Assembly: GCA_021442155.1 (NCBI GenBank) | Contig: CM038216.1 | Span: 86,648,945 to 86,712,944, forward strand | DNA length: 64,000 nucleotides | Direction of reading: 5' to 3' | From: Cymbidium sinense | Taxonomy: Eukaryota; Streptophyta; Magnoliopsida; Asparagales; Orchidaceae | Part shown: positions 35,140-46,901 of the stretch, piece by piece | Numbering within the stretch: position 1 is the stretch's first letter | Layout of the letters: each line of letters starts with the position of its first letter | Made by a program: the position numbers and the translations under genes | Notes under the pieces: generated by a model | Databases searched by the model: none | The model's input: the letters and a program-made list of their open reading frames with translations, nothing else | Told to the model about the DNA's origin: nothing

Positions 35140-36000
35140 TATTAAAATAAAAAAATAAAAAAAACAAAAACCCTAAACTAAAACCTAAACGCTAAACAAA
35201 AACCTAAACCCTAAACCCTAAAACCCTAAACCCTAAACCCTAAACCCTTAAACCAAAACCTAAAGTATATAAAACCTAAAAATAAAATAAATAAATAAAA
35301 CATAAACTTAAATAAAATAAAATAAAAACCTAAACTAAAACTTAAACCTAAACCTAAACCTAAAAAGAAAATCAATTAAAAAAATAAAAACTAAACTAAA
35401 ATAAAAGAAATAAAAACCTAAACTAATCTAAAAAAATAAAATACACATAAAATTAAAAAACCTAAATAAAATAAAAACTAAACATAAAATAAAAATAAAA
35501 TAAAACCTAAAATAAAAAAATAAAACTAAATAAAACATAACCTAAAAATTAAAATAAATAAAAATTAAAACATAAACCTTAAGTGACAAAACCTAAACTA
35601 TATAAATAAAATTAGACAAACATAAACCTAAACTAAAATAAATTAAAAGAATAAATAAAACCTAAACCTAAACTTAATTTAAAATACCAAACCCTAAACT
35701 AAAATAAATATAATAAACTAAAATTAAACCTAAACCTAAACTAAAACCTAAAATAAAAAAATACTTAAACCTAAAAATAAAATAAAAAACCTATGCTAAA
35801 CCTAAAATCAAAGAAAACCTTAACCTAAAATAAAATAAAATTAAAACAAAACAAAAATATACATTAAGGACCTAAAATAAACTAAAATATATAAACCTAA
35901 AATAAATAAACTAAACTAATATAAATAAAATAAACCTAAATAAAATATAAAATAAAATAAACAAAATAAATAAAAATAACTACATAAACTAAATAAACTT
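35140..36000 (+). repeat. Satellite monomer
   Basis: A short CCCTAAA block (about 35165-35260) precedes an AT domain of about 0.73 kb, which ends at the landmark near 36001-36030. No gene is seen. Confidence 0.8.
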
Positions 36001-36030
36001 AAACCTGGGTTTGCTTTTTTTTTTAAGATC

Positions 36031-36240
36031 CTAAACCCTGACCCTAAAACTAACAGATCTCACAAAACCTGGGCACTGACCCTACCACAAAGGCCTGACC
36101 CTGATGCTGGGCTAAATACTTTACTGAGCCCTAGGCTGACCCTAAGCCAGGCTGAGGCATTGGGCCCTAAACAGGCCACTGGGCCTGACCCTGGGCCACA
36201 GGCCCTAAAACCCTACCCTAAACCCTAAACTTAGAAACCT
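36031..36240 (+). other. GC-rich patch in telomere-like block
   Basis: Where a CCCTAAA block is expected after the landmark, the sequence reads as CCCTGACC, GGGCACTGACC, ACTGGGCCTGACC and similar. The words fit CCCTAAACC with A changed to G in clusters. It returns to normal CCCTAAA at about 36205. See findings for the possibility of a base-calling artefact. Confidence 0.7.
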
Positions 36241-37230
36241 AAAACCTGACCTAAACTAAATAAACCTATGTATACTGAGCCTAAATAAAATAAAACCTAA
36301 ATGACCTAAATCTAAACCTAAAATAAAGATAAAATAACAAAAGACACTAAAATTAAATAAATAAACTTAAACTAAACTAAAAATAATATAAACCTAAGAA
36401 TAAAATGCTAAAAGATAAAAATAAAATTAAATAAAATAAAATAAACCTAAAATAAAACTAAATAAAACCTAAACTCAAAATTATTCTAAAGATAAATAAA
36501 AATTAAAATACTAAACTAAGAAAATAAACTTAAAATAAAATAAAATAAACAAAATAAAATAAACTAAACTAAATTAAACTAAACAAATAAATAAAACCCA
36601 AACCTAAACTAAACAAAATAAAATAAATTAAAATAAACCTAAACCTAAACTAAAATAAAACTAAAATAAACTTAAAAATAAAAACCTAAACCTAAAAAAA
36701 TAAAAAAAACCCTAAACTTAAAGCTGAGATAAATATTAAACACATAAAAAAAATAAAAAAATAAAACTCAACTAAAAATAAACTAAACCTAAACCTAAAC
36801 CTAAAATAAACTAAATTAAAAAACCTAAACTAAAATAAATAAACTAAACTAAATAAAAATAAAAAATAAACCTAAATATAAGTAAAACATATAATAAACT
36901 AAAATAAAAAAATAAACTAAATAAACCTAAACTTACTGGTTGACTTAAATTTTTTTTTTTTAAAAAAACCATAATTCTTAAATCCTAAACCTTAAACCCT
37001 AAACTTACAACTCTAAACCCTAAACCCTAAAAAATACTAAACCATAACCTTAAACCCTAACCCTAAACCCTAAACCTTAAAAGCATAATCCATAAAACCC
37101 TAAACCCTAAACCCTAAACCCTAAATAATAAACCCAACAACTCAAAGCTTAAAACCAACCCCAAAAAACCCTAAACTTAAACCTAAAGTAACTAAATAAA
37201 TTAAGAAATAAACCTAAACCTAAACCCTAG
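36241..37230 (+). repeat. Satellite monomer before GRP copy 6
   Basis: The AT domain runs from 36241 to about 36930, the landmark with a T run lies at 36928-36965, and a CCCTAAA block follows. The word AAAGTAACTAAATAAATT at 37184-37203 precedes the cassette; it is absent in front of copies 1-4. Confidence 0.8.
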
Positions 37231-37706
37231 AATGGGGAACCTTGATGGCGGAACATCAGTCAACCAGCTTAGAGATCTGGCGGCGAGGCTGAGAGGAGGC
37301 AAGTTGTATTAGTGGTGGTGGGGGATCTAGAGGTACTGGTGGATATGGAGGTGGTGGTCGGAGTAATGGTTGTTATGGAGGTGGGAGGAGCGACGGAGGT
37401 TACAATGGTTGTTGTGGCGGAGGGAGAGATAGGAGATATGATGGTGGATTCTACTACTCGAGAGGCCGAGGTGGTTCTGATGGGAACTCAAAAAATTGAA
37501 GAATAGTCGATCCAATTTGCTGCTTATAGAACTAAGCCTTTATAGTAGAGATGATTCAAGTTATCTAGGGTGTTAACTTCCTCTATGCGAGCCCACTTTT
37601 TATCTTTATCATCGCTTTCATCTTAAAAAACTTAGAATGTTACTTGGTTGATGAAATCAAAATGAAAAAATGTTGAATCTGAATTTATTCTCTGTTAAAA
37701 AAAAAA
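37231..37706 (+). pseudogene. GRP C-terminal fragment, copy 6
   Basis: The first 90 bases carry several small deletions (for example GGGGAACC for GGGCAGAACC), so the RRM end is out of frame. The later tail is still readable: GGGGSRGTGGYGGGGRSNGCYGGGRSDGGY in pieces, ending near TGA at 37497-37499. The 3' UTR is complete and ends in a run of A. Confidence 0.88.
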
Positions 37707-38741
37707 CCAAAAGCCCTAAACACTAAACTAAATCATAAACCCTAAACCTAAAACCTAAACCACTTAACCTCCAAACCACTAAACCACACAAACCCTAGCC
37801 CACCACCTTAACCCTAAACCAAACCCTACCCACCAAAAACTAAGATCTTAAACCCAAAAATATTAAACTAATAAACCTAAATAGCTAAAAAAACACTAAA
37901 CTAAATAAAACATAAAATAAATAAATAAAACTTAATAAAATAAAATAAAATAAAATAAAGACATAAACTAAAACCTAATCCTAAACCTAAACTAAAAAAT
38001 AAAATAAAATAAAAAACTAAATAAAATAAATAAAACCTAACTAAACTAAAGATAATAAACCTAAATAATTAAAACCTAAAAGTAAAATAAAATTAAAAGA
38101 TAAATAAAGATAAAGATAAATAAATATCTAACCTAAATAATAAACCTAAATATAAAAAACATAAATAAATAAAAATAAAATATACCTTAACCCAAAATAA
38201 AACCATAATTAAAAATAAAATAAACATAAACCTAAACTAAAATAAACTAAAGTAAAATAAATGAGAACCTAACCTAAACCTAAACTAAAATAAACCTAAA
38301 CATAAACATAAAACTAAAATAAAATAAACTTAAAATAAAAGCTAAACTATAATAAAACCTAAAATAAACCTAAAATAAACCTAAACCTAAAAATAATAAA
38401 ATAAAACCAAACTAAACCTAAAATAAAAATAAAACCTAAACCTAAAATAAACCAAAATAAAATCTAAACTAAAATAAATAAACATAAAATAAATTAATTA
38501 AAATAAATAAAAATAAAAAATAAACCTAAATAAAAATATGAAATAAACTAAATAAACCTAAACCTACAAATTTCTTTAATTTAAAAAAAAACCTTAAACC
38601 CTAAACCCTAAACCATAAACCCTAAATCCTAAAAAACTCTTAACCCTAAACCTTTAACCCTAAACCCTAACCCCTTAACCCTAGACCTTAAACCCTAAAC
38701 CCTAAAACCTAATAAACCTAAACTGAAACCTATACCCTAAG
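37707..38741 (+). repeat. Satellite monomer between GRP copies 6 and 7
   Basis: The telomere block (37707-37870) is unusually rich in CCACC words. It is followed by an AT domain (to about 38560), the landmark at 38560-38592 and a short CCCTAAA block. Confidence 0.78.
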
Positions 38742-39127
38742 AATAGGCAGAACCTTGATAGCAGAAACATCACAGTCAACCATGCTCAGTCTAGATTTGA
38801 TGATGGAGGAGAAGGTGGAGAGGGCGATTATCACAGTGGTGGTGGGGTATCTAGAGGTGCTATGGATATGGAGGTGGTGGTCGGAGTAGTGGAGGTTATG
38901 GTGGCAGGAGGAGCGACAGAGGTTACAGCCATGGTGGTGGCGGAGGGCGAGATTTGGGCTATGATGGTGGATCCTAGTACTCGAGAGCCGGGGTGGTTCT
39001 GATGGGAACTGGAAAAGCGAAGAGAACGATCTATCTGGCTTATGGAACTATGTCTATATATTAGAGATGGTTCCTAGTTATCTAGGAGTTTTTTATTTGC
39101 TCTATCTTTCATGCCTTAAAAACTTGG
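38742..39127 (+). pseudogene. GRP C-terminal fragment, copy 7 (3' truncated)
   Basis: The frame is open without a stop for about the first 46 codons (NRQNLDSRNITVNHAQSR, then GVSRGA). A loss of two bases then shifts it. The terminal TGA is CGA, so the natural stop is lost. The 3' UTR breaks off after AAAAACTTGG, and the usual last 60 bp and A run are absent. Confidence 0.86.
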
Positions 39128-39512
39128 CAAAACCCAGACATGCTCTAAACCTAATCCTCTAAATACTAAACCCTCTAAACTAAATCCTAATGTAAATAAT
39201 ACAAACTAAAGAAAATTAAAATATATAAATAAAATAAAAATAAAATAAGCTAAATTAAATAAAAATAAACTAAAACCACCTTAAATCATACCCACCCTAA
39301 ACCCTAAGCCCTAAGCCCAAAACCTACAACCCTAAACCCTAAACTCTGAAAGCATAAACCCTAAAACCCTAAACCCTAAAGACTAAAACCCAAGCCCTAA
39401 CACTAAACCCTAAAACCTAAACCTTAACCCTAAACCTAAACCTAAACTAGCTAAATAAATTTAAAAAAGTAAACCTAAACCATAAAACCTAAACCTAAAC
39501 CAAAACCCTAAG
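39128..39512 (+). repeat. Short telomere-derived spacer between GRP copies 7 and 8
   Basis: About 385 bp of mixed CCCTAAA and AAATAAA words, without the usual AT domain. The word CTAGCTAAATAAATTTAAAA lies at about 39447-39466 in front of the cassette. Confidence 0.78.
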
Positions 39513-39977
39513 AATGTGCAGAACCTTAATGGCAGGAACATCACTATCAACTGGTTCAGTCTAGATCTGGCAGCGGTTATCACAGTGCTAGTGATGGGTC
39601 TGAAGGTGTTGGTGGACATGGAAGTGGTGGTCGGAGTAGTGGTTGTTATGGAGGCGAGAAGAGCGATGAAGGTTACAGCCGTGGTAGTGGTGGAGGGAGA
39701 GATAGGGGATATGATGGTGGATCCCACTACTAGAGAGGTCGGGGTGTTCTCATGGGAACTGGAGAAATTGAAGAACGTCCGATCCGATCTGCCGCTTATG
39801 AAACTATGTCTTTATAGTAGAGATTGTTTTAGTTATATAGGGTTTTTGATTTGCTTTATGCATGCCCATTTTTGATCTATGTCTTCACTAGTGTCTTAGA
39901 AAACTTGGTGTGTTACTTGGTTGATCAAATCAAAAATAAGACATGTTGAATCTGAATTTGTTCTCTATTAAAAAAAA
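39513..39977 (+). pseudogene. GRP C-terminal fragment, copy 8
   Basis: The first 13 codons are well kept (QNLNGRNITIN). A one-base loss at the Gln-14 codon then shifts the frame, so the Gly-rich tail is read as a Val-rich shadow. The first part of the tail is also shortened. The terminal stop TGA would be at 39769-39771. The 3' UTR is complete and ends in A8. Confidence 0.88.
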
Positions 39978-42081
39978 TAAAAACCCTAAACCCTAAACTA
40001 AAATTTGAACTATAAACTTAAAATCGAAACCCTAAATCCTAAACCATAAAAAACCTAAACCCTAAACCCTACACCTAATCTCTAAACACTAAAACACTAA
40101 ATCCTAAAACCAAAACCCTAATCCGTAAACCCTAAACCCTAAACCTTAAACCCCAAACCCTAAACCCTAAACCCTAAACCATAAACCCTAAACCCTAAAA
40201 GGCTAAAAACCTAAACCTAAACATAAACCTAAAATGAAAATAATAATAATAAAAAAACTAAAATAAAATAAATAAAAACTTAAACTAAACTAAAAAAATA
40301 AAAAACCTAAATAAAATAAGAATTAAACTTAAAATAAAATAAAATAAACCTAAATTGAAATAAAATAAAATAAATAAAACTAATTAAAATGGAAATAAAA
40401 TAAATAAACTAAACCTACTAGTTTACTTAATTTAAAAAAAAATAAAAATAATAAAAGACCTAACCTAAACCCTTTACTAAACCTAAATACCCAAACCCCA
40501 ATTAACCCTAAACCCTAAACCCTAAACCTTAAACCTTAAAATGTTAAACCCTAAACACTAAAACCTAAACCCTAAACCCTAAAATCTACAACACTAAACC
40601 CTAAACCTGAAAAACATAAAAAATAAAACCTAAACTAAATAAAACCTAGAAATAAAATAAATATAAAAATCTAAAACTAAATAAAATAAATTGTTTAAAT
40701 AAAATAAAAACCTAAACTAAAACCTAAACCTAAACCTAAACCTAAGCCTAAACCTAAACCTTAAAAAAATAGAATAATAATTAAAAACTAAACTAAAATA
40801 AAATAATTAAAAACCTAAACTATGCTAAAAAACAAAATAAACCTAAAATTAAGAAACCTAAATAAAATAAAATTAAACCTAAAATAAAACTAAAATAAAA
40901 TAAAAATTAAATAAAACTTAAACCTAAATAAATAAAATAAAAAACCTAAACTAAAATAAAAAAATAAAATAAATAAAATAAACTAAAAATAAACAAACAC
41001 TAAACTAAATAAAATAAAATAAACTGAAAATAAACCTAAACCTAAACTAAAAAATAACACTGAAAAGTAAACCTAAAATAAAAACGTAAAATCTAAACAT
41101 AAAAAAATGAAATAAAATCTAAACATAAACCTAAAAATAAAAAATAAAACCTAAACCTAAAAAAATAAAATGAAACTAAAACTAAACTAAAAAATTACAC
41201 CGACAAATAAACTTAAAATAAAAACCTAAAACCTAAATATAAAAAATGAAATAAAATCTAAATATAAACCTAAAATAAAAATATAAACTTAAAAAAAATA
41301 AAATGAAAATAAAATTAAACTAAAATAATCATAAATCTATAAACCTAAAATGAACTAAAATAAAAAAAACTAAATAAATAAAATAAAAATAAACCTAAAT
41401 AAAATTAAAATTCAAATAAACTGAATAAATCTAAAGCCAATATTTTAATTTTTTAAAAAACCTAAACCCTAAACCCTAAAAACCTAAAACAACACTAACT
41501 GATAAGCTAAACTAAGCCTAAACCTACTCAATCCCCAAATAAAATAAATAATTTCTGGACTCTTAAACTAACCCTAAATCCTAAACCCATAACTGCACCT
41601 TACCTTAAACCATAAAACCCCAAACATACAACCTGCCCTCCCAACCCTAAACAAACCAAACCAGACCTACCAACCTACTAAGACCTAAAAATAAAATAAA
41701 TAAATAAACCTAAACCTAAATAAAATAAAATAAAATAAAACCTACTATAACCTACCTAAACCTAAACTAAAATAAGATATAATAAAAATAAAACTAAACT
41801 ATACTAAAATAAATAAAACCTAAACTAAACTAAAAAATAAAACTAAAATAAAAACTTAAAAAAAAAAATTAAACATTACTAAAAAAATAAAATAAAAAAT
41901 AAACATAAACCTCCTAATTTTCTTAATTTTTTTTAAAAAAAACCCTAAACCCTAAACCCTAAATCTTAAACCCTAAATCCTAAACCCTAAACCATAAACC
42001 TAACCTAAAGTAACAAAATAAATTAAAAAAAATCCAAAGCCTTAAAACCTAATAAAGCTAAACCTAAACATAAACTCTAAG
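39978..42081 (+). repeat. Satellite region between GRP copies 8 and 9
   Basis: CCCTAAA blocks lie at 39980-40200, 40490-40610, 41455-41680 and 41940-42000. AT domains lie at about 40205-40410 (short), 40620-41430 and 41690-41905. Landmarks lie at 40412-40442, 41430-41460 (very degenerate) and 41907-41942. Within the second AT domain the stretch at about 41045-41190 is repeated at about 41190-41310. AAAGTAACAAAATAAATT at 42006 leads to the next cassette. Confidence 0.78.
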
Positions 42082-42669
42082 AATGGGCAGAACCTTGGTG
42101 GCAGGAACATCACCGTCAACCAGGCTTAGTCCAGATCTGGCAGTAGAGGTGAAGGTGGAGGCAGATTAATCTGGTGGGGATCTGGATGTGTTGGTGATAT
42201 GGTGGTGGTCAAAACTTGGCGGGAACATCACCTTTAACCATTCACCCAGTAGTAAGCGAAGGTGGCAGGAGTTATTGCGGTGGTGGTGGGGATCCGATGT
42301 GTTGGTGGATATGGAGGTGGTGGTCAGAGCAGTGGTGGTTATGGTGGCAGGAGGAGCGATGGAGGTTATAGTCGTGGTGGTGGCAGAGGGAGATATTGGG
42401 GATATGATGGTGGATCCCGCTACTTGAGAGGCCGGGGTGATTCTGATGGGAACTGGAGAAATTGAAGTATGACCGATCAGTTTTGCCACTTTTGGAACTA
42501 TGTCTTTATAGTAAAGATGGTTCTAGTTATCTAGGGTTTTTGATTTGCTCTACGCGTGCTCATTGTTGATCTATGTCATTGCTTATACCTTAGAAAACTT
42601 AGTGTGTTACTTGGTTGATGAAATCACAAAGAAGAAATGTTGAATATGAATTTGTTCTCTATTAAAAAA
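42082..42669 (+). pseudogene. GRP C-terminal fragment, copy 9 (internally duplicated)
   Basis: The copy begins normally (NGQNLGGRNITVNQA, then TAG at Gln-16). It runs about 130 bp and then starts again: ACTTGGCGGGAACATCACC at 42214-42232 repeats the opening. From 42262 the true frame is open to TGA at 42463-42465 and reads CVGGYGGGGQSSGGYGGRRS, GGYSRGGGRGRYWGYDGGSR and DSDGNWRN, one of the best kept tails. The 3' UTR is complete. Confidence 0.9.
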
Positions 42670-45017
42670 ATAATAATAATAAAAACCCTTAACCCTAAAC
42701 CTAAAACCTAAACCCTAAACCCTAAACCCTAAAAACCTAAACCCTAAACCCTAAACTCTAAACCATAAAACCCTAAACCCTCAACCCTAAATCTTAAAAC
42801 CTAAACACTAAACCATAAACCTACAACCCTAAATCTTAAACCCTAAACCCTAAACCCTAAACACTAAACTCAAAACCCTAAAAACCCTACACATTGAAGA
42901 AAAAATCATAAACCTTAAACCCTAAACATTAAACTAACCCTAAAATCTAAGCTAACCCAAAACCCTAAACCCTAAACCTTAAAAACCCTAAACCTAAAGC
43001 ACATACACTAAAATAAACTCTAAACAAACCCTACATTAAAAAAACTAAAATAAACCAAAAACTGACCCTAAACCATAAACCTAAATCCTAAAAAAAAATA
43101 AAAAACTAAACTAAAACTAAATAAATCCTAAAAAGATAAATAAAACCCTAAACCTAAACCTAAATAATAAAATAAAATAATTAAATAAATTAAAATAAAA
43201 TAAATAAAAACTTACACTAAATTAAAAAAAATAAATCTAAGAACGCAAAACATAAATAAAATAAAAACTAAACGTAGAGTAAAAAAAACCTAAAATAAAC
43301 CTAAAATAAAATAAAGTAAAAAATAAATAAATAATATAAACCTAAAAAATAAACCTAAAAATAAATAAAAAATAAATCCTAAACCTTAAGCAAAAAAAAA
43401 CCTTAACCTAAAATAAAAATAAAATAAACCTAAACCTAAACTAAAATAAATAAAACCTATACCTATACCTAAATTAAACTAAACCTAAACCCTAAGCTAA
43501 AATAAAATAAAATAAAATAAATAAACTAAGCTTAAGGTAAAAAATATAACCTAAAAATAAAATTAAAATAAAACCTAAAACTTAAACTAAATAAACCTTT
43601 AAAAATAAATGAGAAAACCTAAACCTAAATAAAATGAAATATAAAAATAAAATATAAAATATAACGTAAACCTAAAAACCTAAACCCAAAAGAAAACAAA
43701 ACTAAACTAAAATAAAATAAATCAAAACCAAAACTAAACTAAAAAATAGAAAACCTAAATAATATAAAAACTAAACCTAAAATAAAAATGAAATAAACAT
43801 ATAATAAAATAAAATAAAAACAAATTAAAAACCTAAACCAAAAAAAATTGAGAAATAAATAAAAAATAAAGAAAAAACTTTAACCCTAAACCCCAAGCCC
43901 TAAACCACAAAACCTACAACCCCAAACCCTAAAAAGCTAAAAACCTAAACCTATACTAAATAAAACCAAAGAATAAAATAAATAAAAAAACCTAAACCAA
44001 AATAAAAAATAAAATAAAATAAAATAAAAAATAAAATAAAATAAAAATATAAACTAAAACCTAAACTTAAACATAAAAAGAAAATAAAATAAAAAAACTA
44101 AATTTAAATAAAATAAATAAAAACCTAAACTAAACTAAGAAAATTAAAAACTTAAATAAAATATAAACTAAACCTAAAATAAAAATAACAGAAACATATG
44201 AAAATTAAAATAAAAACAAAATAAAACCTAAACCTAAAAAAACTCAAAAATAAAACCTAAAAATAAATAATAAATAAAATCTAAACCCTAAACTAAAAAA
44301 AATGTAAACCTATAATAAAACTAAAATAAGCCTAAACCTAAACTAAAATAAGTAAAACCTAAACCTAAAACTAAAATAAACTAAAACTAAACCAAATGCT
44401 AAATAAAAATAAAGAAACGTTAACCAAAACATATAAATAAAAAAAACCTGAACCTAAAAAATAAAATAAAAATCCAACTAAACTAAAAAAATAAACCTAA
44501 ACCTAAACCTAAACCTAAAATTTAAACAAAAATAAAAAACTTAAACTAAAATAAAGAAACATAAAATAAATAAACTAAAATAAATAAAAATAAAAAATAA
44601 ATCAAAATTAAAATAGAAAATATAATAAATTAAAATAAATAGAAAGTAAACTAAATAAACTAAATAAACCTAAACCTACTAGTTTACTTAATTAAAAAAA
44701 AAACATAAAACCTAAATTATAAACCCTAAACCCTAAACCCTAAACCAGAAACTCTAAACCTACAACCGTATACACTAAACTCTAAACCCTAAACCCTAAA
44801 CCTTAAACCCTAAACCCTAAAACATAACCCTAAATCCTAAACCCTAAACCCTAAACCATATACCCTAAACCCTAAACCCTAACCCTAAACCTTAAACCCT
44901 AAACCCCAAACCCTAAACATAAACCTAAAGTAACTAAATAAATTAAAAAGCAAACCTAATAATCCTAAACCTAAACATAAAACTTAAAGCCTAATAAACC
45001 TAAATCTAAACCCTAAA
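42670..45017 (+). repeat. Satellite region between GRP copies 9 and 10
   Basis: A long CCCTAAA block (42690-43090) is followed by an AT domain (43090-43870), a short block, the landmark AAAAAGCTAAAAACC at about 43928, a second AT domain (to 44670), the landmark at 44670-44701 and a CCCTAAA block. AAAGTAACTAAATAAATT at 44930 precedes the cassette. Confidence 0.8.
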
Positions 45018-45482
45018 AATGGGTAGAACCTTGACGGCGAGAACATCACCGTCAATCAGGTTTAGTCTACATTTGGCTGTGGAGGTGAAGGCGGATGTGA
45101 CCGTTATCGTAGTGGTGGTGGGGATTCTGGAGGTGCTGGTGGATATGGAGGTGGTAGTCAGAGCAGTGGTGGTTATGGAGGCAGGAGAAGCGACAAAGGT
45201 TACAACCATGGTGATGGTGGAGGGAGAGATCGAGGATATGATGGTTTATCCGGCTACTTGAGAGGTCGGGGTGGTTTAGATGGGAATTGGAGAAATTGAA
45301 GAACGGCCATAGTGTCTTTACAGTAGAGACGGTTCTAGTTATCTAGGGTTTTTTATTTTCTCTCTGAGTGCCCATTTTTTATTTATGTCTTCGTTTGTGT
45401 CTTAGAAACTTGGTATGTTATTTGGTTGATGAAATCGAAAAGAAGAAATGTTGAATATGAGTTTGTTTTCTATTAAAAAAAA
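45018..45482 (+). pseudogene. GRP C-terminal fragment, copy 10
   Basis: The 282-nt frame from AAT to TGA (45297-45299) has its full length. TAG replaces Gln-3 and Gln-16. The tail is readable: SGGGDSGGAGGYGGGSQSS, GGYGGRRSDKGYNHGDGGGR, ending DGNWRN. The 3' UTR is slightly shortened after the stop (the GATCCGATCT part is missing) and ends in A8. Confidence 0.9.
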
Positions 45483-46901
45483 CCAAAAACCCAAAACCCT
45501 TAACTAAAACCTGAACCCTAAACCTAAAATGTAAACGCTAAACCCTAAAACCCCTGAACCCTAAACCCTAAACCCTAAACCCTAAAACCTAATCCCTAAA
45601 AACTAAACCCTAAAACGTACAACCTTAAAACCTAAACTCTAAACCCTAAACCTTAAACCCTAAACCCTAAACCTTAAACTCAAAAAATCTAAAAACCAAA
45701 ACCTAAACTAAATAAAACCTATAAATAAAATAAATAAAAAACCTAAACCTAAATACAATTAAAAAATAAAATAAATTAAATGCCTAAACTAAAACCTAAA
45801 TCCTAAACTTAAAAATAAAATAAAATGAACTAATGATAATAAACTAAAATAAAATAAATAAAAACCTAAACTAAACTAAAAAAATAAAATAAACCTAAGA
45901 ATAAAAAATCTAAATAAATAAAAAATAAACCTAAAATAAAATAAATTAAAAACCTAAACCTTAAAAATAAACCTTAAAATAAAACGTAAACCCTAAACTA
46001 AAAAACCTAAACCAAAAATAAAAATAAAATAAACAATATAAAATAAACTAAAATATACTAAACTAAATTAAATAAAACCCAAACCTAAACCTAAACTAAA
46101 TAAAATAAAATAAACTAAAAATAAACTTAAACCTAAACTAAAAAATAAAACCTAAAAATAAACCTAAAATAGAAACCTAAAATCTAAACAGAAAAAAAAA
46201 TAAAATAAAAATCTAAACCTAAACCTAAAAATAAAAACATAAAACCTAAACCTAAAAAATAAAACTCTATAGAAAAATAAACCAAAACCTAAACCTAAAC
46301 CTAAAAAATAAACTAAAATAAAAACCTAAACTAAATTAAATAAACCTAAAATAAATAAAATAAAAACCTAAACCTAAACCTAAAAATAAAAAAATAAAAC
46401 CTAAACCTAAAAAATAAAACTCTATAGAAAAATAAACCTAAAGCTAATGCTAAATCTAAGAAACAAACTAGTATAAAATGCTAAACTAAAATAAATAAAC
46501 CTAAAATAAATAAACTAAACTAAATAAAAATATAAAATAAACTTAAATAAAAATAAAAAATAAAATTAACTAAATAAACCTAAAATAGTGGTTTACTTAT
46601 TTTTTCTTACAAAAAAACCATAATCTCTAAATCCTAAACCCTAAACCCTAAAGCCTAGAACCTATAACCCTAAACCCTAAACCCTAAGCCCAAACTCTAA
46701 ACCTGAAACCCTAAAGCCTAGAACCTATAACCCTAAAACCCTAAACTTTAAGCCCAAAAACTTAAATCATAAATCCTAAACCCAAACCCCTAAACCCTAA
46801 ACCCCAAATCGTAAACCCTAAACCTAAACATAAAGTAACTAAATAAATTTTAAAATAAACTTAAACCCTAAAACATAATAAACCTAATCCTGAACCCTAA
46901 G
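45483..46901 (+). repeat. Satellite monomer between GRP copies 10 and 11
   Basis: The CCCTAAA block runs to about 45690 and the AT domain from 45700 to 46578. An internal duplication is visible: the stretch ending AAAACTCTATAGAAAAATAA occurs at about 46262-46274 and again at about 46418-46434. The landmark is at 46578-46617, followed by a CCCTAAA block. AAAGTAACTAAATAAATT lies at about 46834. Confidence 0.8.

Noticed and set aside
42166..42489. Thr/Ser/Ile-rich and His-rich open frames on the minus strand at GRP copies (also 12219-12470, 14419-14604, 39461-39727, 45006-45209, 54246-54570)
   Set aside because: They are antisense readings of Gly codons (ACC/CAC/CCA), recur only because the cassette recurs, and have no family resemblance.
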